A stretch of 64,000 nt of DNA from Halorubrum vacuolatum (lineage in GTDB: Archaea; Halobacteriota; Halobacteria; Halobacteriales; Haloferacaceae), in NCBI RefSeq assembly GCF_900188065.1, contig NZ_FZNQ01000003.1, positions 62,001-126,000 on the forward strand, given 5' to 3'. Numbering within the stretch: the stretch's first letter is position 1; each line of letters opens with the position of its first letter. Under the pieces are notes generated by a model. That model ran no database searches and was not told where the DNA came from. It was given only the letters and a program-made list of their open reading frames with translations. Below are positions 16,874-24,497 of the stretch, one piece after another. The position numbers and the translations under genes are program-made.

Positions 16874-17620
16874 CTATTCGGGGATACGAACCGTATGTTC
16901 GAGCGTCCCGATCCCCTCGATGTCGACCTCGACTGTGTCGCCGTCGGCGAGCGCGCCGACGCCCTCGGGCGTCCCCGTCGCGATCACGTCACCGGCCTCA
17001 AGCGTCAGGTAGGTCGTGATCTCCTCGATCAGCGTCGGCACGTCGAAGATCAATTGTCCGCGGTGGCCGTCCTGTTTCGTCTCCCCGTTCACGCGGAGTT
17101 CCACGCTCGCGTCCGCGGGCACCTCGTCGGGGGTGGCCATGACGGGGCCGAGCGGTGCCGCGCCGTCGAACGCCTTCCCGCGCACCCAGTTCTGCTCCTC
17201 GTTCTGGTCGTCGCGGTTCGAGACGTCGTTCATGCAGGTGAACCCGGCAACGACGTCCATCGCGTCGGCGGCGTCGACGTTCTTACACTGCTCGCCGATG
17301 ACGACCGCGAGCTCGGCCTCCCAGTCGATCCGCTCCTTTCCGGCCGGGACGGTCACCGTGTCGCCGTGGCTCGCGAGCGTGTTCGGGGGTTTTAAAAAGA
17401 GCAGCGGGCGATCGGGGACCTCGTTGCCGAGTTCGGCGGCGTGATCGGCGTAATTACGCCCGATACAGACGATCTTCGACGGCTCCGTCGGTGCGAGCAC
17501 GTCGATGGCGTCGTCATCGAGCGCGTACGTCTCGCCGGCGAAGGCGACGGCCTCGGTCTCGGGGTCGTAGGTTCCCTCGCGGACGGCGCCGGCCGGGTCA
17601 CGGAATCGCACGTGGTGCAT
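16874..17620 (-). CDS. Fumarylacetoacetate hydrolase family protein
   Basis: The 248-residue protein has PSKIVCIGRNYADHAAELGNEVP, then FLKPPNTLASHGDTV, the metal ligands in DWEAELAVVIG (E-x-E) and MNDVSNRDDQ (Asp), and the C-terminal GDVIATGTPEGVGAL. Members cleave C-C bonds in acylpyruvates or fumarylacetoacetate, or decarboxylate oxaloacetate; the substrate here is not deducible. It is convergent with the phosphatidyltransferase and divergent from the UPF0173 gene. Confidence 0.9.
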   Translation of the reverse strand: MHHVRFRDPAGAVREGTYDPETEAVAFAGETYALDDDAIDVLAPTEPSKIVCIGRNYADHAAELGNEVPDRPLLFLKPPNTLASHGDTVTVPAGKERIDWEAELAVVIGEQCKNVDAADAMDVVAGFTCMNDVSNRDDQNEEQNWVRGKAFDGAAPLGPVMATPDEVPADASVELRVNGETKQDGHRGQLIFDVPTLIEEITTYLTLEAGDVIATGTPEGVGALADGDTVEVDIEGIGTLEHTVRIPE

Positions 17621-17722
17621 AGCGGTGGCTCAGACGGGGCGATAAAAAAGGGTTCCCGACGCGGCGAACGCCACGGCGGCGTCGATATTTAATAGCTCCC
17701 GTCGAGAACAACTGCCCGCATC

Positions 17723-18448
17723 ATGGAGCTCACTTGGTACGGCCACTCGACGTGGCACGTCGTCGTCGGCGACACCGAACTGCTGATCGATCCCTTCTTC
17801 GACAACCCGAAGACGGAGACGGACCCCGAGGAGCTCGATCCCGACTACCTCCTCTTGACGCACGGCCACACCGACCACATCGCGGACGTCAACCGCTTTG
17901 AGGACGCGACGCTCGTCGCGACCCCCGAACTCGTGGGCTACGTGCAGGACACCTTCGGCCACGAGGACGCCGTCGGCGGGATGGGGATGAACATCGGCGG
18001 CACCGTCGAGTGCGGCGACGCCTGGGTGACGATGGTCCGGGCGGACCACTCGAACGGTATCGACACCGGCTACGGCACCTCCGCGGGGATGCCCGCCGGC
18101 TTCGTGATCGGCGATAAGAAGCCGACGCAGGAGTCCGACCCCGACTGCACGACGTTCTATCACGCCGGCGACACCGCGCTCATGTCGGAGATGGTCGACG
18201 TGATCGCGCCCTTCCTCGAGCCCGACGCCGCGGCGCTGCCGATCGGCGACCACTTCACCATGGGACCGGCAGGTGCGGGCATCGCCGCCGACTGGGTCGG
18301 CGCGGACGTCGTCTTCCCGATGCACTACGACACGTTCCCGCCCATCGAGGTCGACACCGACGAGTTCGTCCGCGAGGTGAAAGCCGCCGGCGCCCGTGCC
18401 GAGGTCGTCGTCCTGGCGGGCGACGAGACGTACACGCTCGATTCCTGA
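17723..18448 (+). CDS. UPF0173-type metal-dependent hydrolase (metallo-beta-lactamase fold)
   Basis: The 241-residue protein begins [13 protein letters not shown], the UPF0173 opening. The di-metal signature is [13 protein letters not shown] (HxHxDH), with further His/Asp ligands in [17 protein letters not shown] and [10 protein letters not shown]. It is likely a phosphodiester or lactone hydrolase of unknown substrate. A TATA-like GATATTTAATAG lies 30-40 nt upstream of ATG 17723. It is a single gene. Confidence 0.88.
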   Translation: MELTWYGHSTWHVVVGDTELLIDPFFDNPKTETDPEELDPDYLLLTHGHTDHIADVNRFEDATLVATPELVGYVQDTFGHEDAVGGMGMNIGGTVECGDAWVTMVRADHSNGIDTGYGTSAGMPAGFVIGDKKPTQESDPDCTTFYHAGDTALMSEMVDVIAPFLEPDAAALPIGDHFTMGPAGAGIAADWVGADVVFPMHYDTFPPIEVDTDEFVREVKAAGARAEVVVLAGDETYTLDS

Positions 18449-18543
18449 TCCCTCCCTCTCACGCTGCTTCTTTCGTTGCTCCCGTGTGATGCGGAGGCAC
18501 GATAGCAACCTTTAGGCCGTCAGCGACGGACCATTTGAACGTC

Positions 18544-18942
18544 ATGTCGGACATTCAAACCACTACCGTATGTGAGGACGGTTACGCGTGTACGAGTCAG
18601 GTCGGCGACTTCGACCTCCAGATCGACGCGACCGACGAGACGGGGCCGAACCCGAACGCGGCGCTCGTCGCCACCTACGCCTCCTGTTTCATCCCGGCGT
18701 TCCGCGTCGGCGCGAGCCAGCGCGGCGAGGACGACCTCGGCAAGCTACAGATCGACGCCAGCGCCGACCTCGACGACGATGACGACCTCGCGGCGATCAG
18801 CTTCGACCTCCACGTCGAGGCCGACCTCGACGACGAGACCTTCGATGAGATCGTCGAGCGCGCCGAGGGGATCTGCCACGTCCACGCCGCGTTGAAGGCC
18901 GACCTGCAGGCCGACGTGAGCGTCCACGGCGGCGCGTTCTAA
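18544..18942 (+). CDS. OsmC/Ohr family peroxiredoxin-like protein
   Basis: The 132-residue protein (ATG 18544, MSDIQTTTVCEDG) shows GPNPNAALVATYASCFIPAFRVGA and AEGICHVHAALKADL, the two conserved Cys regions of OsmC proteins, which reduce organic hydroperoxides. It is very acidic. A TTTAGG-type TATA element occurs about 31 nt upstream. The physiological peroxide is unknown. Confidence 0.88.
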   Translation: MSDIQTTTVCEDGYACTSQVGDFDLQIDATDETGPNPNAALVATYASCFIPAFRVGASQRGEDDLGKLQIDASADLDDDDDLAAISFDLHVEADLDDETFDEIVERAEGICHVHAALKADLQADVSVHGGAF

Positions 18943-19011
18943 GGGCGTTCACCCCGTCACGCTCCGCGACCGGCTTCGATCACTCCCACATTTAAACGCG
19001 CGCTGTGAGCG

Positions 19012-19122
19012 ATGCCATCCGAGGACACGTTCATCTGTGACGACTGCGGCGAGGCGTTTCCGATCGCGGACGAGGCTGCCGCTGGCGTCTGTGACTGGTG
19101 CTGGATGGTTGCCGGCGCCTAG
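19012..19122 (+). CDS. 36-residue zinc-ribbon mini-protein
   Basis: The gene runs from ATG 19012 to TAG 19122. The product begins MPSEDTFICDDCGEAF and ends CDWCWMVAGA. Two CxxC knuckles (C9/C12 and C27/C30) make a rubredoxin-like zinc ribbon that is the whole protein. A TATA-like TTTAAACG lies 20 nt upstream. It is close to the haloarchaeal CPxCG-type small zinc-finger proteins, whose deletions have pleiotropic effects. It is convergent with the cupredoxin gene (15-bp gap). Confidence 0.75.
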   Translation: MPSEDTFICDDCGEAFPIADEAAAGVCDWCWMVAGA

Positions 19123-19137
19123 GGTGTGTCTGCCGGA

Positions 19138-19758
19138 TCAGTCGTCGACGACCCGAATCGCCCCTCGATGGCCGAACCAATTGCTCGCCCCGTCGGTACC
19201 GGCGGGACCCTGTTCGGTCTCATACGGCGTTCCATGCGGGAGACAGTAGTAGAGGTAGACGCCGGGCTCCTCGAAGGTGTGCTCGTGAGTGGTCAGTTCC
19301 TCTTCTTCGCCCGGTACCTCGAACTCGTCCTCGGCGGCATCTCCGGGGTTCTCGTGCGGCGGATCGAAGTATGAAGTGAGGGTGTGTTCGCCCTGCCACT
19401 CCCACAGTACCGTCGCCTCCGGCGAGATGTCGACCGCCCAGGGGTCGATGGCGAACGGACCGAGCATCTCGCCGTCGACCTCGAGCGGTGCCGAGAAGTC
19501 GATCGAAACCTCGTCCGCACCCGTTTCGTCGACGACCTCGCCGTCCCAGGGGCCGCCCTCCAGTTCGATCTCGTCCTCGGCTATGGCGTCGAGCCTCGTG
19601 GGCTCCTCGTCCAACCACTCCTCGATCTCTTCGGTGGCGTCATCGCCGTCGTCACCGTTCGAGTCGAGACAGCCGGCGACTGCGATGCTTCCGCCGACGC
19701 CTGCACCGGTTGTTTTAAGGATCGTTCGCCTGTCGACTGATCGCTTTTTGAACGTCAT
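19138..19758 (-). CDS. Tat lipoprotein blue-copper (halocyanin/plastocyanin-like) protein with atypical axial ligand position
   Basis: The 206-residue protein has a Tat/lipobox leader (RRTILKTTGAGVGGSIAVAGC), an acidic linker, and a cupredoxin domain in the C-terminal half. Copper ligand candidates are His in WQGEHTLTSYF and Cys and His in VYLYYCLPHG. After that His, where halocyanins have x-Gly-Met-x-Gly, this protein has a longer loop and NWFGHRGAIRV, so His replaces Met. It likely carries electrons at the outer face of the membrane. It is divergent from nothing recognisable; its upstream gap contains a TTTTATATG promoter element on its strand. Confidence 0.85.
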   Translation of the reverse strand: MTFKKRSVDRRTILKTTGAGVGGSIAVAGCLDSNGDDGDDATEEIEEWLDEEPTRLDAIAEDEIELEGGPWDGEVVDETGADEVSIDFSAPLEVDGEMLGPFAIDPWAVDISPEATVLWEWQGEHTLTSYFDPPHENPGDAAEDEFEVPGEEEELTTHEHTFEEPGVYLYYCLPHGTPYETEQGPAGTDGASNWFGHRGAIRVVDD

Positions 19759-19903
19759 TCGTTTTCACTGACCATTCCGTCATGGTCTCCCATACGATTA
19801 GAAGAATGACATATAAAACACCGGGTTATTGTTATTTATACGGATCTAGGACGGCAGATCACTCCTGTACACGGGCGATCGAGCAGGATGACTGTCCGGC
19901 GGC

Positions 19904-20905
19904 TTACCGCTCGCCCGCTGCCTGCGCGTCCACCTGTCGATCACGCATTCGCTCTCGTCGTCGCGCTAACAGTGCGGTCATTCCCTTGCCCGGCCCGCCC
20001 TCGATCGGCCAGCCGCGGGTTCGCCACGTCGGTGGTTCGGGCGCGAACTCCGGACACGATCCGGAACACTCTCGAGCGGTCTGACATCGCTTCTTCGCCG
20101 TACAGTACGGGAGTAGCCCTCGGCCGGCACGTCGCAACTCGAAGGCGTGACAGTCGGGTCGCATCGTTTCGTGGAACGACCGCCAGCCCTTCCCGTAGGC
20201 TCGCTCGGCAATGACGAGTCGCCGGGTGATCGTCTCCGGATCGCGGGTCGCGGGGGCGATGTCGCTCGGATGCCACGCGACGCTCGCGGCATCCTCGTCG
20301 ATACCTCCCGCAAATTCGGTCGTGAGTACGCCGGCCTCCACGGGCATCGACCGCAACAGCGCCGGTTCGACACGCTCGCCGGTCGCACTCGTCGCGAGCC
20401 ACACCTCGTCGGCGAGCGCCGTCTCCACGTCGTGGCCGAGTTGGTCCGCGAGCGCGTCGGCCGCGGATCGGTCGAGATCCGGTTTGTTCTCGATCGCGAC
20501 GATCCGACGAACCCAGTCCGGGTACGGCCGCAGGCGACGACATTCGATCCGGTTCCCGCGTCGGCGTTTCTCGATCAGGCCCCTGCCGGCCGCCCGGTGG
20601 ACGGCCTGCCGAACGTATCGCCACGGGTAGCCCGGGTCCGGGAGGGCGTCCCGGTACCACGTCCACTCCGGCGGGGCGTGGCGCACGACGTGCAGGAGGT
20701 CCGAATCGAGCCCGCGGTCGCCGAACGCCCGCCGGAGGGCGAACGCCTCGGGGTCGACCTCGATCACGACCGTATCCCAGCGGCGGTCGCGGGTACCGAG
20801 CTGTCTGGCGACGATGGCGGGCCGTCGACCCTCGCTCGGGTGCCACGCCAGCTCGGCGTATCGGCAGACGAGCAGCTCGTAGCCGAACTCGTGGTCGGGA
20901 TACAC
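19904..20905 (-). CDS. DUF5787 family protein (possible PD-(D/E)xK-like fold)
   Basis: The start is GTG 20905 (VYPDHEFGYELLVCRYAELAW), supported by a TATA box 25 nt upstream; the much longer open frame beyond it is antisense to the Nudix gene. At 333 residues it shares RRIVAIENKPDLDRS, VETALADEVWLAT and IAERAYGKGWRSF with haloarchaeal DUF5787 proteins. IENK resembles the E-x-K of nuclease folds. Four late Cys (YCTAKKRCQTARECSGSC) look like a metal site near the C-terminus. The function is unknown. Confidence 0.8.
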   Translation of the reverse strand: MYPDHEFGYELLVCRYAELAWHPSEGRRPAIVARQLGTRDRRWDTVVIEVDPEAFALRRAFGDRGLDSDLLHVVRHAPPEWTWYRDALPDPGYPWRYVRQAVHRAAGRGLIEKRRRGNRIECRRLRPYPDWVRRIVAIENKPDLDRSAADALADQLGHDVETALADEVWLATSATGERVEPALLRSMPVEAGVLTTEFAGGIDEDAASVAWHPSDIAPATRDPETITRRLVIAERAYGKGWRSFHETMRPDCHAFELRRAGRGLLPYCTAKKRCQTARECSGSCPEFAPEPPTWRTRGWPIEGGPGKGMTALLARRRERMRDRQVDAQAAGER

Positions 20906-20925
20906 GCCACCCGTTATCGGGCGTC

Positions 20926-20935
20926 GAATAAAAGG
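20926..20935 (-). promoter_or_regulatory. TATA box deciding the DUF5787 GTG start
   Basis: On the minus strand it reads CCTTTTATTC, about 25 nt before GTG 20905. This spacing fits a leaderless mRNA starting at the GTG. Confidence 0.6.
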
Positions 20936-20979
20936 GGTTCGCGCCGATCCATCGGCGCCCGGTTCCGCTTCCCGGGCTC

Positions 20980-21426
20980 TTAGACGTACTCGCCGGTGGC
21001 CTCGTCCTTCAACTCGTCGAGGTACTCGTGTGCCTCCTCGAGGATCTCGCGGGGGCCGTCCTGGGTGATCGTGTTGATCGCCTGATCGTAATCGCGCCAC
21101 TGCAGGTCGCGATGTTCCTTCGAGATCTCCGCGCTCGCCTCGAACGAGCGGGCGATAAAGAGGTGGACCGTCTTGTGGATGGTCTTTCCGCCCGCCTCGA
21201 ACACGTAGTCGTACTCCTCGCGGAAGCCGTCGATGAGGCGGAAATCTTCGATTCCAGCCTCCTCGGAGACCTCCCTGATCGCCGTTTGCTGGAGCTCCTC
21301 GTCCCCCTCGACCCCGCCTTTGGGGAACTCCCAGTCCCCTGGACGGCTCTTCAGGAGTAAGTACTCCCGTTCGCCGCGGGTGTCGCGGAAGAGGATGGCT
21401 CCAGCGCTGACCGCTTCGACCGTCAT
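20980..21426 (-). CDS. Nudix hydrolase (Ap4A-hydrolase-like)
   Basis: The 148-residue protein (MTVEAVSAGAILFRDTRG) has a full Nudix box: GGVEGDEELQQTAIREVSEEAGI (G-x5-E-x7-REUxEExGU, about residues 38-60). The preceding LLLKSRPGDWEFPKG is typical of diadenosine-polyphosphate hydrolases. It lies upstream of DUF5787 on the same strand with a 74-bp gap that carries the DUF5787 promoter. Confidence 0.92.
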   Translation of the reverse strand: MTVEAVSAGAILFRDTRGEREYLLLKSRPGDWEFPKGGVEGDEELQQTAIREVSEEAGIEDFRLIDGFREEYDYVFEAGGKTIHKTVHLFIARSFEASAEISKEHRDLQWRDYDQAINTITQDGPREILEEAHEYLDELKDEATGEYV

Positions 21427-21585
21427 TGGCCTCAGGTAAGCCACCCCCCCTAAAGAGGGTGTCGGACTCGTCGATTCGTACGGTTCTCGGACGTTCTCGG
21501 TGGATCCGCGCGGAAGCGGTCGGCGTGGACCTCGGCGCGGTAGATGCGCTTTTACTCCTCCGGCGTCCATCCCCGGACATCCCCC

Positions 21586-21918
21586 ATGACCTTCGTTACG
21601 AAACTCTCGTTCGCCTCCGGCGACCGTGACGTCCTCACGGAGACCGTTCAGGAGCTGAAGCGGACGCTCGAACGAAAGGGCGCGGAGTGCAAGGGCCCAC
21701 ACGCCCCTCCGGCCGAGACCGTCCGTGTCCCGCTGTATAAGAACCTCCGCGCCGGCGACGAGTTCCCGCCGTGGAGCTATCGGGTATATAAACGCACCAT
21801 GGAGATCCACGGCGCCGATGACGCCGCCCGCGACGTCGTCGCACGCGATTTCCCCGACTCCATTCACGTGGAGGTCGAGATCGACCGGAAGAAGCCGCTC
21901 GGACACCGCCGCGAGTGA
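21586..21918 (+). CDS. uS10/mL48-like protein (ribosomal S10 paralogue)
   Basis: The 110-residue protein (MTFVTKLSFASGDRDVL) has the S10 layout: a helix ETVQELKRTLERKGAECKGPHAPPAETVRVPLYKNL and YRVYKRTMEIHG, matching S10 positions (KGP-x-PxPT and R/K-x-H). True haloarchaeal S10 sits in a ribosomal or EF-1A context, so this isolated, more acidic copy is probably a paralogue of unknown use. Confidence 0.8.
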   Translation: MTFVTKLSFASGDRDVLTETVQELKRTLERKGAECKGPHAPPAETVRVPLYKNLRAGDEFPPWSYRVYKRTMEIHGADDAARDVVARDFPDSIHVEVEIDRKKPLGHRRE

Positions 21919-21992
21919 GCGATTCTTCTCCGACCACCGGCGAACTCGCCCGCCACTCGACCTTTTAAGCACGCCGGCCGCGACCTCCCGGT

Positions 21993-23273
21993 ATGAGCGT
22001 TCTCGACGCGGACCGCTATCGCGAGTTCCGCCGCGACCTGCACCGTCACCCTGAGCCCGCCTGGTGTGAGTTCTACACCACCGCCCGCATCGTCGAGGAG
22101 CTTCGCGACCGCGAACTTACCGACCTCCACGTCGGCCCGGCGGCGCTCGCCGCCGACGAGCGGCTGAACGTTCCCGACGAGGAAACGCTGGACGACTGGC
22201 TCGACCGGGCCCGGGGGGCCGGCGCCGATCCCGACGTCCTCGACCGGCTCGAAGGCGGCTACACCGGCTGTATCGCCGTGATCGAACGCGGGGACGGTCC
22301 CGTGATCGGGTTTCGGGTCGACATCGACGCGCTCCCCATCCTCGAAAGCGACGACGCCGAACACGCCCCCGCCGCGGAGGGCTTCCGCTCCGCGAACGAG
22401 GGCTACATGCACGCCTGCGGCCACGACGCGCACGCGACGATCGGCCTCGGCGTGATCGATTCGATCCTCGAATCCGACTTCGCGGGCACGCTCAAGGTGT
22501 TCTTCCAGCCGAGCGAGGAGCAGGTCTCCGGCGGCAAGCCGATGGCGGAGTCGGGACACCTCGACGACGTCGAGTACCTCTATGCGGTCCACATCGGCCT
22601 CGATCACCCGTCGGGCGAGGTCGTCTGCGGCATCGACGGCTTCCTCGCGGTCAGACACTTCCTCGCGGCGTTCGAGGGGGAGCCGGCGCACGCCGGCGCA
22701 CGGCCCGAGCAGGGACGAAACACCGTGCAGGCGATGGCCGCCGCGATACAGAACCTGTACGCGATCCCCCGGCATGCCGACGGGCAGACCCGGGTGAACG
22801 CCGGCCTCGTCGGCGGCGGGACCGCGACCAACATCATCCCCGAGGAGTCGTTCATCGAGGGCGAGGTCCGCGGGGAGTCGACCGAACTGGCCGAGTACAT
22901 GTCCCGCCACGCCGACCGCGTCCTTCGAGCGTCCGCGGAGATGCACGACTGTACGGTCTCCATCGAAACGCTCGGCGAGGCCCCGAGCGCGACGAGCGAC
23001 GACGCGCTCGCGGCGATCGTCGGCGACGTCGCCGGCGAACACGACGGCGTCACGAACGTCGTCGACACGGCGGAGTTGGGCGGGTCGGAGGACGCGACCT
23101 ACCTCATGCAGGCGGTGCAGGACGACGGGGGACTCGCTTGCTACGTCGGCGTCGGTACCGATCACCCGGGCGGGCACCACACGAACACCTTCGATGTCGA
23201 CGAGGCGGACCTCACGCTCGGGATCGACGTGCTTGCGGAGTCGATCCGCCGCGTCGCGGACACGCGGCCCTGA
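21993..23273 (+). CDS. M20-family amidohydrolase (N-acyl amino acid / aminobenzoyl-glutamate type)
   Basis: The 426-residue metallo-amidohydrolase has FRRDLHRHPEPAWCEFYT, GFRVDIDALPI, MHACGHDAHATIGLG (metal ligands) and VFFQPSEEQVSGGKPM, with the dimerisation domain following (AHAGARPEQGRNTVQAMA). It hydrolyses an N-acyl bond of an amino acid conjugate. A TTTTAAGC TATA element lies about 28 nt before ATG 21993. Its 3' end is only 24 bp from the boundary of the mobile cassette that follows. Confidence 0.9.
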   Translation: MSVLDADRYREFRRDLHRHPEPAWCEFYTTARIVEELRDRELTDLHVGPAALAADERLNVPDEETLDDWLDRARGAGADPDVLDRLEGGYTGCIAVIERGDGPVIGFRVDIDALPILESDDAEHAPAAEGFRSANEGYMHACGHDAHATIGLGVIDSILESDFAGTLKVFFQPSEEQVSGGKPMAESGHLDDVEYLYAVHIGLDHPSGEVVCGIDGFLAVRHFLAAFEGEPAHAGARPEQGRNTVQAMAAAIQNLYAIPRHADGQTRVNAGLVGGGTATNIIPEESFIEGEVRGESTELAEYMSRHADRVLRASAEMHDCTVSIETLGEAPSATSDDALAAIVGDVAGEHDGVTNVVDTAELGGSEDATYLMQAVQDDGGLACYVGVGTDHPGGHHTNTFDVDEADLTLGIDVLAESIRRVADTRP

Positions 23274-23289
23274 GCGGCGTTTGCCGTTG

Positions 23290-23297
23290 GTTCCTCC
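23290..23297. repeat. Left copy of 8-bp target-site duplication (GTTCCTCC)
   Basis: GTTCCTCC occurs immediately outside the left terminal inverted repeat and again immediately outside the right one (27195-27202), in direct orientation. That is the mark of a transposition event. Confidence 0.8.
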
Positions 23298-23349
23298 GGC
23301 TTCGTTGAAATCCTCCAGATCTGATACGAACTGCGTGCTGAATACAGGG
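23298..23349. repeat. Left terminal inverted repeat of the cassette
   Basis: Runs GGCTTCGTTGAAATCCTC, then CTGATA and GCGTGCTGAATACAGGG. It is the inverted imperfect partner of 27136-27194. Confidence 0.75.
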
Positions 23350-23673
23350 CGCAATCTCGCATGGGAAAACTTCCTCTCCGAGCAGGCTGGTCTCCAATCT
23401 CTAATACTCAAAAAACCAATTAAGCGTCTCCGCAGTTCACAAATACAAATCAGGGGATGGAAATGATTCAGTGATCCCCCGACGTAGTTAAAGAGAGCGC
23501 GTGCTGCGCGACGTACTGAACAGCACTTGTTCTAACGCCTGATCAGATGTTGGAGTCCGTGAAGTCAGAGGGACCCAAACGTGCGGACCCAAATGGGAAC
23601 CAAGCGATTCGGGGTCTTTTCGGAGAGAAGAATATTATGTGTACTTTAGTCGGTCGGCCTACTATGACCTCCA
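23350..23673. promoter_or_regulatory. Cassette 5' region: no gene, candidate operator and promoter for the regulator
   Basis: No ORF of merit and no transposase remnant is readable here. GGACCCAAA occurs twice in direct orientation (23571-23579 and 23585-23593) about 80-100 bp before the regulator's ATG. A TATA-like AATATTATG at 23630-23638 sits 36-44 nt upstream of ATG 23674. The doubled motif could be a regulator site. Confidence 0.35.
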
Positions 23674-24426
23674 ATGCGTGAGCTTATTTTTGAACTCAAT
23701 TATCAGTCTGGGTGGAACCCTGTAGCCGATACGCTGGTTGAGTATTCGGATGCGACCATTCGGTCCTTATCCTGCCACGTAACTAGCGATAATCTCTGGC
23801 GCGTCGATCATATTCTAGGCAGCCCAGACGCATTAAATGCCGTAGAAACCGCGTACAAAACCTCGGATTACTTTCCAGATTGTCTCGTGACCGAAGATTG
23901 TGAGGCAACGTCCGAAACACAGGTCCTTGACCGTACAGAAGAGTCACTGGTGATCTACTGCGTGTGGGAACGATCAGATATCTGCACCTCCGTTCCTCAC
24001 CTTGCATTAGAACACTTCGGTGAAGGGCTGCTCTTCGAGACGCGGCAAGAAGAAAATCGGCACGTGTGGCGGATCATCCTTCCGGGGAATGAACCGATTG
24101 GATCGTTTGCCGACGCACTTCGTGCCGAAATTGACGACATCGGAGGAATGGAACTTCTCCGACTCACCGACCACAAACCCGGAGCGGGCGGTTCCGCTAC
24201 TCAGGCAAGCGATGATCTGTCCACAGAGCAACGGCAAGCACTACATGCAGCCGTCGCTCACGGCTACTACGAGACACCTCGACAGATCGAACTTACCGAT
24301 CTCGCCAACGAACTGAGCATCCCGCAATCAACACTCTCGTATCGATTACAACGGGCGGAAGCGCACTTAGCGACTAACTTCGTTGCCGCCGACTCGTCGC
24401 TTGACTCGCTGAGCACCAATCAGTGA
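23674..24426 (+). CDS. HTH-10 (Bat-like) transcriptional regulator, probable metal sensor
   Basis: The 250-residue protein ends in an HTH_10-type domain (about 190-240: LSTEQRQALHAAVAHGYYE, then LTDLANELSIPQSTLSYRLQRAE), the family of bacterio-opsin activator-like haloarchaeal regulators. The N-terminal 170 residues hold Cys at 34, 70, 76, 96 and 104, which could bind soft metals. The gene sits 71 bp upstream of the P1B ATPase inside one mobile cassette, so it most likely controls that pump. Metal identity is inference. Confidence 0.8.
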   Translation: MRELIFELNYQSGWNPVADTLVEYSDATIRSLSCHVTSDNLWRVDHILGSPDALNAVETAYKTSDYFPDCLVTEDCEATSETQVLDRTEESLVIYCVWERSDICTSVPHLALEHFGEGLLFETRQEENRHVWRIILPGNEPIGSFADALRAEIDDIGGMELLRLTDHKPGAGGSATQASDDLSTEQRQALHAAVAHGYYETPRQIELTDLANELSIPQSTLSYRLQRAEAHLATNFVAADSSLDSLSTNQ

Positions 24427-24446
24427 GAGTAATTCTCCACGTGAAT

Positions 24447-24460
24447 TTGGTGCACACCAA
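24447..24460. promoter_or_regulatory. 14-bp palindrome TTGGTGCACACCAA upstream of the metal ATPase
   Basis: The arms TTGGTG and CACCAA are exact complements around CA. It ends 37 bp before the ATPase ATG (24498), where an operator for the upstream regulator would act. Confidence 0.5.
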
Positions 24461-24497
24461 ATAACGCCTATCCCCGGAGAGGGACTACCGTAATCTA

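Noticed and set aside
20980-21972. Extended Nudix ORF and the longer DUF5787 frame crossing it
   Set aside because: The extensions run through non-coding DNA and over the uS10-like gene or antisense to Nudix. TATA positions and family starts support 21426 and 20905.
23350-23673. Transposase remnant in the metal cassette
   Set aside because: No DDE or IS-type motif is readable in any frame here or in 26994-27135, so the cassette is recorded as transposase-free.
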